Positions 1 to 8,880 of a stretch of DNA of 64,000 bases are shown piece after piece. Position 1 is the stretch's first letter. The number at the start of each line of letters is the position of its first letter. The DNA is from Cepaea hortensis (taxonomy: Eukaryota; Mollusca; Gastropoda; Stylommatophora; Helicidae), in NCBI GenBank assembly GCA_963921405.1, contig OY992891.1, positions 96,032,489 to 96,096,488 of the forward strand. Reading direction: 5' to 3'. Under the pieces are notes generated by a model that was not told the DNA's origin, made no database searches, and saw only the letters and a program-made list of their open reading frames with translations. A program made the position numbers and the translations under genes.

Positions 1-566
1 CATCTAATATTATTTACACTGTCAGCATCTAGTATTTTTTACACTGTCAACATCTAATATAATCTACACTGTCAACATCTAATATAATCTACACTGTCAA
101 CATCTATTATTATGTACATTGGCAACATCTAGTATTATTTAATCTTTCAACATCTAGTATTATTTACACTGTCAACATCTAGTATTATTTATCCAGTCAA
201 CATCTAGTGTTATTTACACTGTCAACATCTAGTATTATTTAAACTTTCCACATCTATTATTATGTACATTGGCAACATCTAGTATTATTTACACTGTCAG
301 CATCTAGTATTATTTACACTGTCAACATCTAGTATTATTCACACTGTCAAGATCTAGTATTATTTACACTGTCTACGCCTGGTTTTATTTAAACTGTCAA
401 CATCTAGTATTATTTACACTGTCAACATCTAGTATTATTTACACTGTCAACATCTAATATTATCTACACTGTCAACATCTAATATTATTTACACTGTCCA
501 CATCTAATATTATTTACACTGTCAAAATCTAATATTATTTACACTGTCCACATCTAATATTATTTC
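1..566. repeat. 25-bp satellite array, left segment
   Basis: Tandem monomers of 25 bp start CATCTARTATTA and end ACACTGTCMA, with common variants that read GTACATTGGCAAC or AATCTACACTG. This stretch matches the variant order seen again near 8900-9400 and 11420-11900, so it belongs to the same higher-order family. Because 25 is not a multiple of 3, reading frames rotate and give spurious ORFs with a 25-residue period. Confidence 0.95.
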
Positions 567-716
567 TTCTTCTTCTTCTTCTGCGGTCATCCGGAGTTTT
601 TTTTCCGGATGTGATTGCGTTGTGCCTGTTTACAGCAGAGCTGCATTCTTGCGCCGTTAGGCCGACACATCCGACTTCTGCGGGCATTTGTTGACCGGGT
701 TAACCTTCCCGGGGAA
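567..716 (-). mobile_element. Short LINE-like 3' end inserted in satellite
   Basis: A 150-bp non-satellite insert starts with a (TTC)n run and is GC-richer than the array. The flanking 8-mer ATTATTTC occurs at 559-566 and again at 717-724, which fits a target-site duplication. Read on the minus strand it ends in (GAA)n, as expected of a 5'-truncated LINE or SINE with a simple-repeat tail. No coding sequence is recognisable, so the family is unknown. Confidence 0.55.
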
Positions 717-1083
717 ATTATTTCCACTGTCCACATCTAATATTATTTACACTGACCACATCTAATATTATTTACACTGTCCACATCTAATATTATTTAC
801 ACTGTCCACATCTAATATTATTTACACTGTCCACATCTAATATTATTTACACTGTCAACATCTAATATTATTTACACTGTTAACATCTATTATTATTTAC
901 ATTGTCAACATCTAATATAATCTACACTGTCAACATCTATTATTATGTACATTGGAAACATCTAGTATTATTTACACTGTCAACACCTAGTATTATTTAC
1001 ACTGTCAACATCTATTATTATGTACACTGTCCACATCTAGTATTATTTACACTGTCAACATCTAATATTATTTACACTGTCCA
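717..1083. repeat. 25-bp satellite array
   Basis: Continuation of the 25-bp array between the short tail insert and the LTR retroelement. It ends in GTCCA, and the monomer resumes exactly at 7986 with TCCACATC, which marks the LTR element's insertion point. Confidence 0.95.
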
Positions 1084-1319
1084 TGTAGTAGTGTCAAATG
1101 AAGTAACAAGACTTGATCTGTACTAAAACTTTATACTTTATTCTCAAGATGACAAGCCGTGTCTTCTCAGCTGGACTATCGGATGTTGACTGCCCTTCAC
1201 AACAACAATACGTCACGATTGAGCATCTCTCTCCGCTTTCACTCATAATGCTCAATCGTGCTGTATCTCTAATTCCCCACTAGATCCTAATTATAACCCA
1301 AACTACACATACTGTTACA
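1084..1319 (-). repeat. 3' LTR of retroelement 1
   Basis: Same 236-bp sequence as the 5' copy. The inverted repeat lies at 1214-1226 and 1248-1260. The minus-strand AATAAA is at 1137-1142. The polypurine tract directly precedes it on the minus strand. Confidence 0.93.
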
Positions 1320-1329
1320 CCTCCCCATG
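1320..1329 (-). other. Polypurine tract of retroelement 1
   Basis: On the minus strand CATGGGGAGG directly abuts the TGTAACAG start of the 3' LTR, the expected place for plus-strand priming. Retroelement 2 has the same GGGGAGG core at the same place. Confidence 0.7.
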
Positions 1330-3781
1330 TTTATTAAAGAATTTTCCTTATAAAGGAAAAATCTTTACTCCTAATCCCCTTACTCTATTCCCTCTTTTTC
1401 CTCTAATCTTCCATAGTTCTTCTAATCCTCCCCAAACCAACTCCAATTTAATTAAACATTCTATTTCTTTAACTCTTTCCCCAGCTATATAATCAACCCA
1501 CTTCTTCTTCCATTTTACCTCTATACCTCGTACCATGTACTGTAACCCTTTTTTAACTTACCATTTCTACTCTTCTTTCATTTCCCCAAACTATATAGCA
1601 ATCCACTATATATTCCTTGGCTCCTCAAGTTCCTATATAAAATATGCATATTATAAACAAAATGGCTCGTAAAATCGTATTTGTGCAACTGGCATTAGGA
1701 AATCACTCGCATTTCTCAATACAAGACAACCCGAACAACGAGAACAACGTATTTAGAAGAAGTAAAGAAGGGGTGCACCAAGTAAAAGGAATAAATAGTC
1801 AAGATAAGCACAAAGAAACGCATATTCCACACAACCACATTTACCTCCTTTGCCAATAAAAAAAATTTGTACAATCAAATTTTTTCTTATAAATACGTCA
1901 TACAAAAATAGATCTTTGTTTTCTATAAACCAAGTTGATATAATGTTTTACAAGCTTTATATATACAACCCTATATGAAATAGAACTTTTTACGTAAGTT
2001 TCAAGCCTTATATCTTCAACATTTAAAATTTCCAACCACAATCTTGTCCAAATTGCGTTATCTCACCTTTTAGCATGAGATCCTGTTCAATTTTTATGAA
2101 CACCTTTAATATAATTAAAGCTGGTTTTTCACAGCACCTATTTCTTGCCCCCTTCATGTCCCATGATCTGCCCTTTATCCCCCTATGTATTTCTTCTATA
2201 TGCTGCTATTCACAGTTTTTCCCTTAAACTTCTATCTAGTTATACTCTACTTATATATTCGAAGCTTTTCAAGCAACCTAACCTTCCCAACAGCCTATGT
2301 CTCCATACCCTCTCTCAATAATTTTATAATTCCTTTCTGAACGAAAGGGCTTTTTTTTTTTTTTTTTTAAAGCCCCCTGTATTTGAAAAGTTAACTAATA
2401 TTCTAACCAAACTTAAAACCAATTCATTAACCACATCACTTAATCTATCAATCCAACTGTTTACGCAAAACTAAATCAAAACAAGGCGTCACAATTATCC
2501 AATTAAAACACATTTTCAAAATTAATATGGCATGCATTTTATCAACCCAAAAGCAAATATTATATCATTATTAGACACTTTTACGGTCCAATAGTGTTTT
2601 ACTCAAAGCACTATAAACTCAACGATCCTAACTTACTTAAACTAACTTTTTATAAAACCAAACCAAGCATGAAATAAAACATAATACATATACATATAGC
2701 ATTGAAACATAGTCTCAATAAAATAATCAATTAACAACCATCATTGCCCAGTTACACGAAAATAAAACTCCAAGTGAATAAACAAAGATTTTTCAAGTAA
2801 ACTTTCTTAAAATTATTACGTATAGTGGCCCCAACAACCATACTAATAATGTACCAGATCTCTATTTATTCAGGCCATTCCATTTATATATTTCCTAACT
2901 CCATTCTCATTTTCCTACCTCATCATAGCCAATTGCTAACCAGAGACATACTTCCCAGTATATCAATAATACCAAAAACTCCCCACCAAATTCTCTATAA
3001 AACTTCCTACAACTCTCTGTAAGCGAACCGCTTTTAAATTTAAATTGTTCATTAAAATTATGATTGACAAAACTGAAGATATTTCCCTTATCCCCTATTT
3101 CACATTCTCACAGAAAAGATATGTTAGATTGAGTTAGTGCGCACTTAGGAAAATAAGAAAAAGAAAGGAAAAAGTAAGAAGCAATCACACTTCTCTTTCC
3201 ATACATACTTTATGAATAAAGTTTCAAAATTTATCTTCAGTTTCCGTCAATAATAATTGTTATTATCAAAAAAAAATATTGATTCAACACTACTAGCTTT
3301 TCTTTTTTTTTTTTTTTTCTTCCAAGTAAACCCATCAATTCAATGCTACATATGTGTATCTGTTACTTACAGACCAATATCCAAATCTTATAAGCATATC
3401 TGCCGATATCAATGATAACAAATAGTACAAACATCAATTCCTCCTTTTTCTAGCCTAACTCCAAACACATCATACTACCCGGAAAATCCTCTTAATTAAT
3501 CACTGTAAACTACAGTACAAGTCCTCTTATCTATACTAATGTAGTATTCACCATCCACTCACCTATTTACTTGTGGCCCTACCTGCCAATTATTTCCCTT
3601 CAATTTGTCCAAGCTACTAAAAAATCAACCATCAATTCCACCCCATAGAGAAATAACCAAATATATACATATACTTCATTCAAAACTACCTCCATATTGA
3701 TTATAAAAATACCAAGAGTCATCTTCTTCATTTTCGAATTCTAACACTTATAAATTGCTATCTGCAATATTCTCTACTTAT
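1330..3781 (-). other. Long noncoding 3' region of retroelement 1
   Basis: About 2.45 kb of AT-rich sequence between ORF3 and the polypurine tract, with strong strand skew (purine-rich on the minus strand) and only short ORFs. This is where pol would lie in a complete element, yet no polymerase or integrase motif is visible. Within it 2868-3260 is similar to 48045-48450 of retroelement 2: GTGCGCAC at 3138 and GCGAACCGCTTTTAAA at 3023 have reverse-complement matches at 48149 and 48276, as does the AGAGACATACTTC stretch at 2942. Confidence 0.6.
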
Positions 3782-4399
3782 CTACTTCCTACGGTTCCAC
3801 TTCTTCAATAACTCCAAATTTCTTTGAACCAATGCTAATTCTACATCAATGTCTTCTTCTTCGTACAATCCATTTGTTTCCTCCATACTACTACTACTTG
3901 ACTCTGACTTTTCATCCATTTCTTCTTCTTCGTCTGTATGTCTCTCTTTAGCTGCCGCTAATCTTTTTTTTTTTTCAATATCCCATCTAATTTGTCGATC
4001 ACTATTCCTCAAGGATCTTTCTAGTAACGGCATATCCTCCCCGCTCGTTGAATAATCCCGAATTCTCCTCTGTCTTTTCACTTCTCTATCTCTTTGTCTA
4101 TCCATTCTCCTTTTCGTTGCCTGTCTAGTGTTCCTAAACGGAGCACTTATTTCCTCTTCCATACTATCATAATGAGTCTCATTCAACTTTTCTTCTTCTA
4201 TTGTTTTCGGTATCGTCTGTTCTTGAGTATCATCAAAGCCTGGAGTTGCTAATAAGCGATTTTGTGCTGGATCTCTTCTAACGCCTGGGGTTACTGTAGC
4301 ACCTCTAACGAGTTGTTCATCTAAAAACCTTGTGTCTGAATAATAATTATTATTATTATTATATTCTATCTCTTCTTCATCTCTCCTTAAGTGTTCCAC
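3782..4399 (-). CDS. Retroelement 1 ORF3, charged low-complexity protein
   Basis: A 205-residue ORF in a different frame from gag and ORF2, beginning 128 bp after ORF2 ends. It has an Asn run from an (AAT)n tract near the N-terminus, an Arg/Lys-rich middle (about 92-145), then a Glu/Asp and Ser-rich segment and a short coiled-coil-like end. I recognise no enzyme motif and find no clear counterpart in retroelement 2. The length of open frame supports coding, but the composition is low complexity. It could be an accessory or nucleic-acid-binding protein, or a chance frame. Confidence 0.4.
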   Translation of the reverse strand: MEHLRRDEEEIEYNNNNNYYSDTRFLDEQLVRGATVTPGVRRDPAQNRLLATPGFDDTQEQTIPKTIEEEKLNETHYDSMEEEISAPFRNTRQATKRRMDRQRDREVKRQRRIRDYSTSGEDMPLLERSLRNSDRQIRWDIEKKKRLAAAKERHTDEEEEMDEKSESSSSSMEETNGLYEEEDIDVELALVQRNLELLKKWNRRK

Positions 4400-4526
4400 G
4401 TGTGCCCTTGCTACATGTCCAAGTCACGGGACTGGTTCTTAATACTATATGACAGTGGGCCGATATAACTCTCATCGAACCTGAATTATTCCAAGCTCAG
4501 TTACAAAATATTCAAGCCTGCACGTA

Positions 4527-5144
4527 TTAGTTATTTCCATATAACCATGGTCTTACTGACTTCATGAGACCTCTAGCTTTTTTCAGCGACTCTTCAGCTG
4601 TTTGCTGTTTTTGTGTTCCACAAACATCTTTCTTTTTGGAATTATCTTCCTCTCTCTCTCTTGGTATTCGTCTCTTGACCTTCCCTACTTTCCTGTCATA
4701 TAAACTGGTATCTAGTTCCAAAGAGTCACTAACTAAACATTTGCCTGCTTGTCCACCAGCAACCATACCGCCCGAGGAAACATCTCGTTTCGAGTCAGGA
4801 TCGTTCCTAATCATTCTTTTTAAATCTCTGTCTGGTGTACATTCTATATCAGAATCTGTGAGGTCCGAAAATTCCGATTCATAAGATTCTTCGGTTCCAC
4901 ATCCATGATTATACCTGAGCAAAGTTTTTCCATTTCTAGCCCTAACATTCTTTCTAATTTTCTTTCTGCTGTCTTCTGTCTTGGGTTGTCTAACTTCTGT
5001 ACCTGTGTCTCTCTTTAATGCAACAGTGTTTCTCTTCCCTACTGTATCAACTTGTGTCTGTGTGTTCCGTTCTATTACTTCAATCATCTGCGTCTGTGTC
5101 TCTCTTTCCTGTCGATCATCAGCTAAGGTTCTATTAGTCTGATG
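4527..5144 (-). CDS. Retroelement 1 ORF2, TQT-motif protein
   Basis: First Met is at 5087, but the frame is open back to the TAG at 5147-5145, and conserved sequence lies upstream of that Met. This 185-205-residue charged protein has no recognised domain. It starts with paired motifs RETQTQ and RNTQTQVD, which recur with the same spacing in retroelement 2. Further shared motifs are D(I/V)-x-C-x-PD-x-DL and QAG...VSD...LY. The RxTQT pattern matches the known docking motif of dynein light chain LC8 (KXTQT type); this is inference. ORF2 lies in the same frame as gag, separated by two stops. Function is otherwise unknown. Confidence 0.6.
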   Translation of the reverse strand, partial: HQTNRTLADDRQERETQTQMIEVIERNTQTQVDTVGKRNTVALKRDTGTEVRQPKTEDSRKKIRKNVRARNGKTLLRYNHGCGTEESYESEFSDLTDSDIECTPDRDLKRMIRNDPDSKRDVSSGGMVAGGQAGKCLVSDSLELDTSLYDRKVGKVKRRIPREREEDNSKKKDVCGTQKQQTAEESLKKARGLMKSVRPWLYGNN

Positions 5145-5267
5145 CTAATTTTCTCCTTTGTTTGACTTTGCGAGTGCATATTTCAATCTTCTGATTTCAA
5201 ACCATTGATTTTGTAATGTTTTCTGCTCTTCACTATTAGATGGCCAATTCCAGTTCCATCTTTTCTT

Positions 5268-6776
5268 TTAAAAATTCTGTCTCTGCCAACTATTTTCTTC
5301 TGGCTTGCCATGTTGTCCCTCTTCATACCTTCGTGTTCTCGTCACGTCGTTTACATTCCATCTGTGACAGTTTCTGTCGTTCTTATAAAGTGGTTGTTTT
5401 CTAAAGCAGGTTGAGCTTTGACGTGGCCTTGGCGTAATGGTATCATACTGGCCATTCGATTGGACACCTCTACCACGTTGTCTTCTATCATTTTTTTCCA
5501 GTGTCATAATTTCTGCGCTAGTTTGATTAACTCCACGTCTTCTTTGCATTTCTCGAAAATTTCTATTTGTTCTACTATGCACACTTCTATTCTGTGTATT
5601 AAACTGAGCACCTCTGTTACTACAAAATCCAAAAACGTGTCCCCTTTGACCACAGCTCCGACAAACCATATTTGTTTTATTTGTATTACTTACCGTTTCT
5701 CTTACAGACTTTCTCCTTTTTTCTAGTGAATATATTTGGGCTGTATTTCTTCTGGATGAATGGATCAATTCATTCATTCTCAGGTTCTCTTTTCTTCCGC
5801 GTCCGCGTTTGTTAACAATTCTTTCCTGCGTTCTCGTACCTGTAAAATTCCTACGTCTATCTTCAACATTCCTACTCACCTTGTTAATGTCATGTCTACC
5901 CTGTGTATTCGACTGGACACGCCTGTTATTACAAAACCGAAAAACATGTCCCCGTTGACCACAATTCCAACAGACAATATTTGTACTATTTGTGTTACCT
6001 ACTGTTTCTCTTGTAGGGTATCTCATATTTCTTCTTTCCTCATTATCATACCTATTTCTACCTTGTAACGTCTGTATACCTCCTCTCCTATTCCATCCGA
6101 ATCTTGTTTGTCCTATTTCCATAGGTTCCTCAACTCTGTCATCTTGACTACTTCCCACTTCTCGTCCTGTTCTTAATCTAAACCTACGTCTCAAATTTTC
6201 TTCTTGTACCGCGATATCCACCGCTTGTGATAACCTCTCAGGGTTTTCCCTCATTAATTTAAGTTTCAAACCATCAGACTTTATGCCATCCACAAAGATC
6301 CCTACCAACATCCTTTCCACCTCCTCTCCTCGTACATTCTGTCCTAAGAATGCCTCTTCAGCCAGATTAATTAATCTATCGCTAAACAATTGTACCGTCT
6401 CTCCGTTATTTTGTTTAGCCTGCCTCAACACCGAAAATGCATGTTGTGGATCCGTTATTTCTGCATATTTCCTTGCTAGGTCTTCCTTGAATTGTTCCCA
6501 TGTCTCATCTACTCTAGCTTCTAGCTTTCTTCTTATATGATCCGAGACCGGTTCCGTTGCCGTCTGATAAGCCAGTCTCATTTTTTCTTCATCTGTTGCT
6601 GAGATCAAATAGGCATATTTTTCTATAGAGGTGACCCATTTCTTATAGTCTCTGGCCTGTCCATTAAACTTTACAATTTCTGTTGCCATGCCTTGTTGTT
6701 TAATCACCATATTAAGTCGGCCTACTGCTGTACCCACGCCTGTCAAAACCTGGGCCAAGTTATCCGGTTCCGCCAT
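5268..6776 (-). CDS. Gag-like polyprotein with two CCHC zinc knuckles
   Basis: The open frame reaches 6809, but I prefer the Met at 6776 because its N-terminus (MAEPDNLAQVLTGVG) is conserved in retroelement 2 (from 42902) and a splice-acceptor-like TTTTTCAG lies just before it. Numbered from 6809, residues 45-210 resemble a retrotransposon Gag capsid domain (WVTSIEKYA, TWEQFKEDL, SVLRQAKQ). An Arg-rich tail carries two CX2CX4HX4C knuckles: C280/C283/H288/C293 and C383/C386/H391/C396. The knuckles and their flanks (RETV-NTN before, R-QSNTQ-like after, and an SLEK/TLEK motif) are clearly a roughly 103-residue internal duplication. By family knowledge it would bind RNA and build virus-like particles. 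The frame stops at TAA 5270-5268, yet the same frame stays open downstream to a TAG at 5147-5145 and then into ORF2, so ORF1 and ORF2 may once have been one frame. Confidence 0.85.
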   Translation of the reverse strand: MAEPDNLAQVLTGVGTAVGRLNMVIKQQGMATEIVKFNGQARDYKKWVTSIEKYAYLISATDEEKMRLAYQTATEPVSDHIRRKLEARVDETWEQFKEDLARKYAEITDPQHAFSVLRQAKQNNGETVQLFSDRLINLAEEAFLGQNVRGEEVERMLVGIFVDGIKSDGLKLKLMRENPERLSQAVDIAVQEENLRRRFRLRTGREVGSSQDDRVEEPMEIGQTRFGWNRRGGIQTLQGRNRYDNEERRNMRYPTRETVGNTNSTNIVCWNCGQRGHVFRFCNNRRVQSNTQGRHDINKVSRNVEDRRRNFTGTRTQERIVNKRGRGRKENLRMNELIHSSRRNTAQIYSLEKRRKSVRETVSNTNKTNMVCRSCGQRGHVFGFCSNRGAQFNTQNRSVHSRTNRNFREMQRRRGVNQTSAEIMTLEKNDRRQRGRGVQSNGQYDTITPRPRQSSTCFRKQPLYKNDRNCHRWNVNDVTRTRRYEEGQHGKPEENSWQRQNF

Positions 6777-7720
6777 GCTGAAAAATACTGAAACAAAGCA
6801 AGCAACCAATCACACAATTACAATTTCCCAAATCCCAAACAGCACAATTCAGTTGGTTATAATATTGTAAGATATTACATTAATCAGAGGAAGCATCAAC
6901 AATATCCTGTCTGAGCATAGGAAGAATGAACCCTGTCCTCAATAAAAAACTCAAATTTGTGGCAATCAGAAGGTTCCTTGTAGATATTTGTTTCTTAAAC
7001 CACAATAATGTCCTGTACTCCACTCTAATTAATAAATTCGGAAGCTCACGGGAGACCTCGAAATACACAACTTTTACTCCGAGTCTATTTCCTTAATTAA
7101 TCCGTCATCTTCTTTTACCAACTTACGGATTCAGTTCAACCAACCAGAGCCCGCATCAAGTGAAAGTCTCGGAATTCAGGTGGTGGAGTTCAGATATCAC
7201 TTCTCTTCCCTCAGGTAGTTTCGTCCTTCTCGTGGGCTGCCAGAAAATTTTCAACCCCTGGTTGGGTCACATCTCATGGGCTGCCAGACAATCTTCGACC
7301 CCCTGGTTGGGTCCCTTCCTTGATCTCAAGTGGGTACTTCGTCGTCGTATGGAATGGGTCATAGGAATATAACGAGGCCCAAGGATTAGGTGTGTTTGGG
7401 TCATAGGAATGACAAGACCCAAAACTGGAAAAACTGGATTAGTATCAATCAGCCAACGGCTAGTGATGAGCTGACCTTGAACGAGTTCTGACTTCCGATA
7501 AAATCTTGAAAGTGGCAAGGTTCAGGCAACGGCCAGGTTAGGCCCCTTATAAATGATACGATTCAAATGTTCAGCCACGGCTCCAGGAAACCCTTCTTGT
7601 CCTGGCAGTTTTGTCTGGATTCTTTAGTACTTCGCGTGGTAGGCCATTATCTTCATAATTTGTCTTACAGCATGCCGCCAGTGGATAGTTGTTGTTGGCC
7701 GGCCTAGATCAACCTCAGAT
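6777..7720 (-). other. Gag leader region with likely intron
   Basis: About 940 bp between primer site and gag with no convincing coding sequence. On the minus strand a GTAAGT donor lies at 7126-7121, and a pyrimidine-rich acceptor (TTTTTCAG) lies immediately before the gag ATG. Retroelement 2 has an equivalent donor and acceptor. Two short direct repeats are present: a GGGCTGCCAGA...CTGGTTGGGTC unit at about 7232-7312, and a TGGGTCATAGGAAT unit at about 7355-7413. The intron is inferred. Confidence 0.45.
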
Positions 7721-7738
7721 TCTCGGTCCACGGCACCA
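7721..7738 (-). promoter_or_regulatory. Primer-binding site of retroelement 1
   Basis: On the minus strand, 11 nt after the 5' LTR, the sequence TGGTGCCGTGGACC begins. TGG at this place pairs with the CCA end of a tRNA. The first ten bases match the site in retroelement 2 (41816 on), which resembles the 3' end of eukaryotic tRNA-His (acceptor GCCGTGA, from memory). The tRNA assignment is tentative. Confidence 0.65.
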
Positions 7739-7749
7739 TTTATTTCTTC

Positions 7750-7985
7750 TGTAGTAGTGTCAAATGAAGTAACAAGACTTGATCTGTACTAAAACTTTAT
7801 ACTTTATTCTCAAGATGACAAGCCGTGTCTTCTCAGCTGGACTATCGGATGTTGACTGCCCTTCACAACAACAATACGTCACGATTGAGCATCTCTCTCC
7901 GCTTTCACTCATAATGCTCAATCGTGCTGTATCTCTAATTCCCCACTAGATCCTAATTATAACCCAAACTACACATACTGTTACA
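7750..7985 (-). repeat. 5' LTR of retroelement 1
   Basis: This 236-bp repeat reads TGTAACAG...CTACTACA on the minus strand. It contains a 13-bp perfect inverted repeat (7880-7892 with 7914-7926, unit CACGATTGAGCAT) and an AATAAA poly(A) signal on the minus strand. It appears identical to the copy at 1084-1319. Confidence 0.93.
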
Positions 7986-8880
7986 TCCACATCTAGTATT
8001 ATTTTCTACACTGTCAACATCTAATATTATTTACACTCTCCACATCTAATATTATTTACACTGTCAACATCTAGTATTATTTACACTGTCAACATCTATT
8101 ATTATGTACATTGGCAACATCTAGTATTATTTACACTGTCAACATCTAGTATTATTTACACTGTCCACATCTAATATTATTTACACTGCCAACATTTAAT
8201 ATTATTTACACTGACAACATCTAATATTATTTACACTGTCAACATCTAATATTATTTACACTGTCAACATCTAGTATTATTTACTCTGTCAACATCTAAT
8301 ATTATTTACACTGTCAACATCTAATATTATTTGCACTGCCCACATCTAGTATTATTTACACTGTCCACATCTAATATTATTTACACTGTCAACATCTAGT
8401 ATTATTTACACTGTCAACATCTAATATTATTTACACTGTCCACATCTAATATTATTTACATTGTCAACATCTAGTATTATTTACACTGTCAACATATAAT
8501 ATTATTTACACTGTCCACATATAATATTATTTACACTGTCAAAATTTAATATATTTACACTGTCCACATCTAATATTATTTACACTGTCCACATCTAATA
8601 TTATTTACACTGTCAGCATCTAGTATTTTTTACACTGTCAACATCTAATATTATTTACACTGTCCACATCTAGTATTATTTACACTGTCCACATCTAATA
8701 TTATTTACACTGTCCACATCTAATATTATTTACACTTTCAACATCTAGTATTATTTACACTGTCATCATCTAATGTTATTTACACTGTCCACATCTAATA
8801 TTATTTACACTGTCCACATCTAATATTATTTACACTGTCAAAATATAATATTATTTATACTGTCCACATCTAATACTATT

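Larger units (their letters stand above)
1084..7985 (-). mobile_element. LTR retroelement 1, gag-only, non-autonomous
   Basis: A 6902-bp element inserted in the satellite. Two 236-bp direct repeats (1084-1319 and 7750-7985) begin TGTAGTAG and end TGTTACA on the plus strand and look identical. The 4-bp TCCA flanks both ends as a TSD, and removing the element restores a normal monomer. ORFs, primer-binding site and polypurine tract all read on the minus strand. It encodes a Gag with zinc knuckles and two further ORFs. I find no reverse transcriptase, integrase or protease in any frame of the interior, and 1330-3781 is open noncoding sequence. Identical LTRs imply recent insertion; the missing pol implies mobilisation by a helper. 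The Gag/PBS style suggests a Ty3/Gypsy-like element, but the clade is not proven without pol. Confidence 0.9.

Noticed and set aside
1330..3781. Hidden pol gene in element 1
   Set aside because: No frame of more than about 70 codons and no YxDD, integrase or protease motif is visible on either strand.
4564..6870. Plus-strand ORFs of 60-106 residues opposite gag and ORF2
   Set aside because: They are shadows of the minus-strand genes, with no homology of their own.
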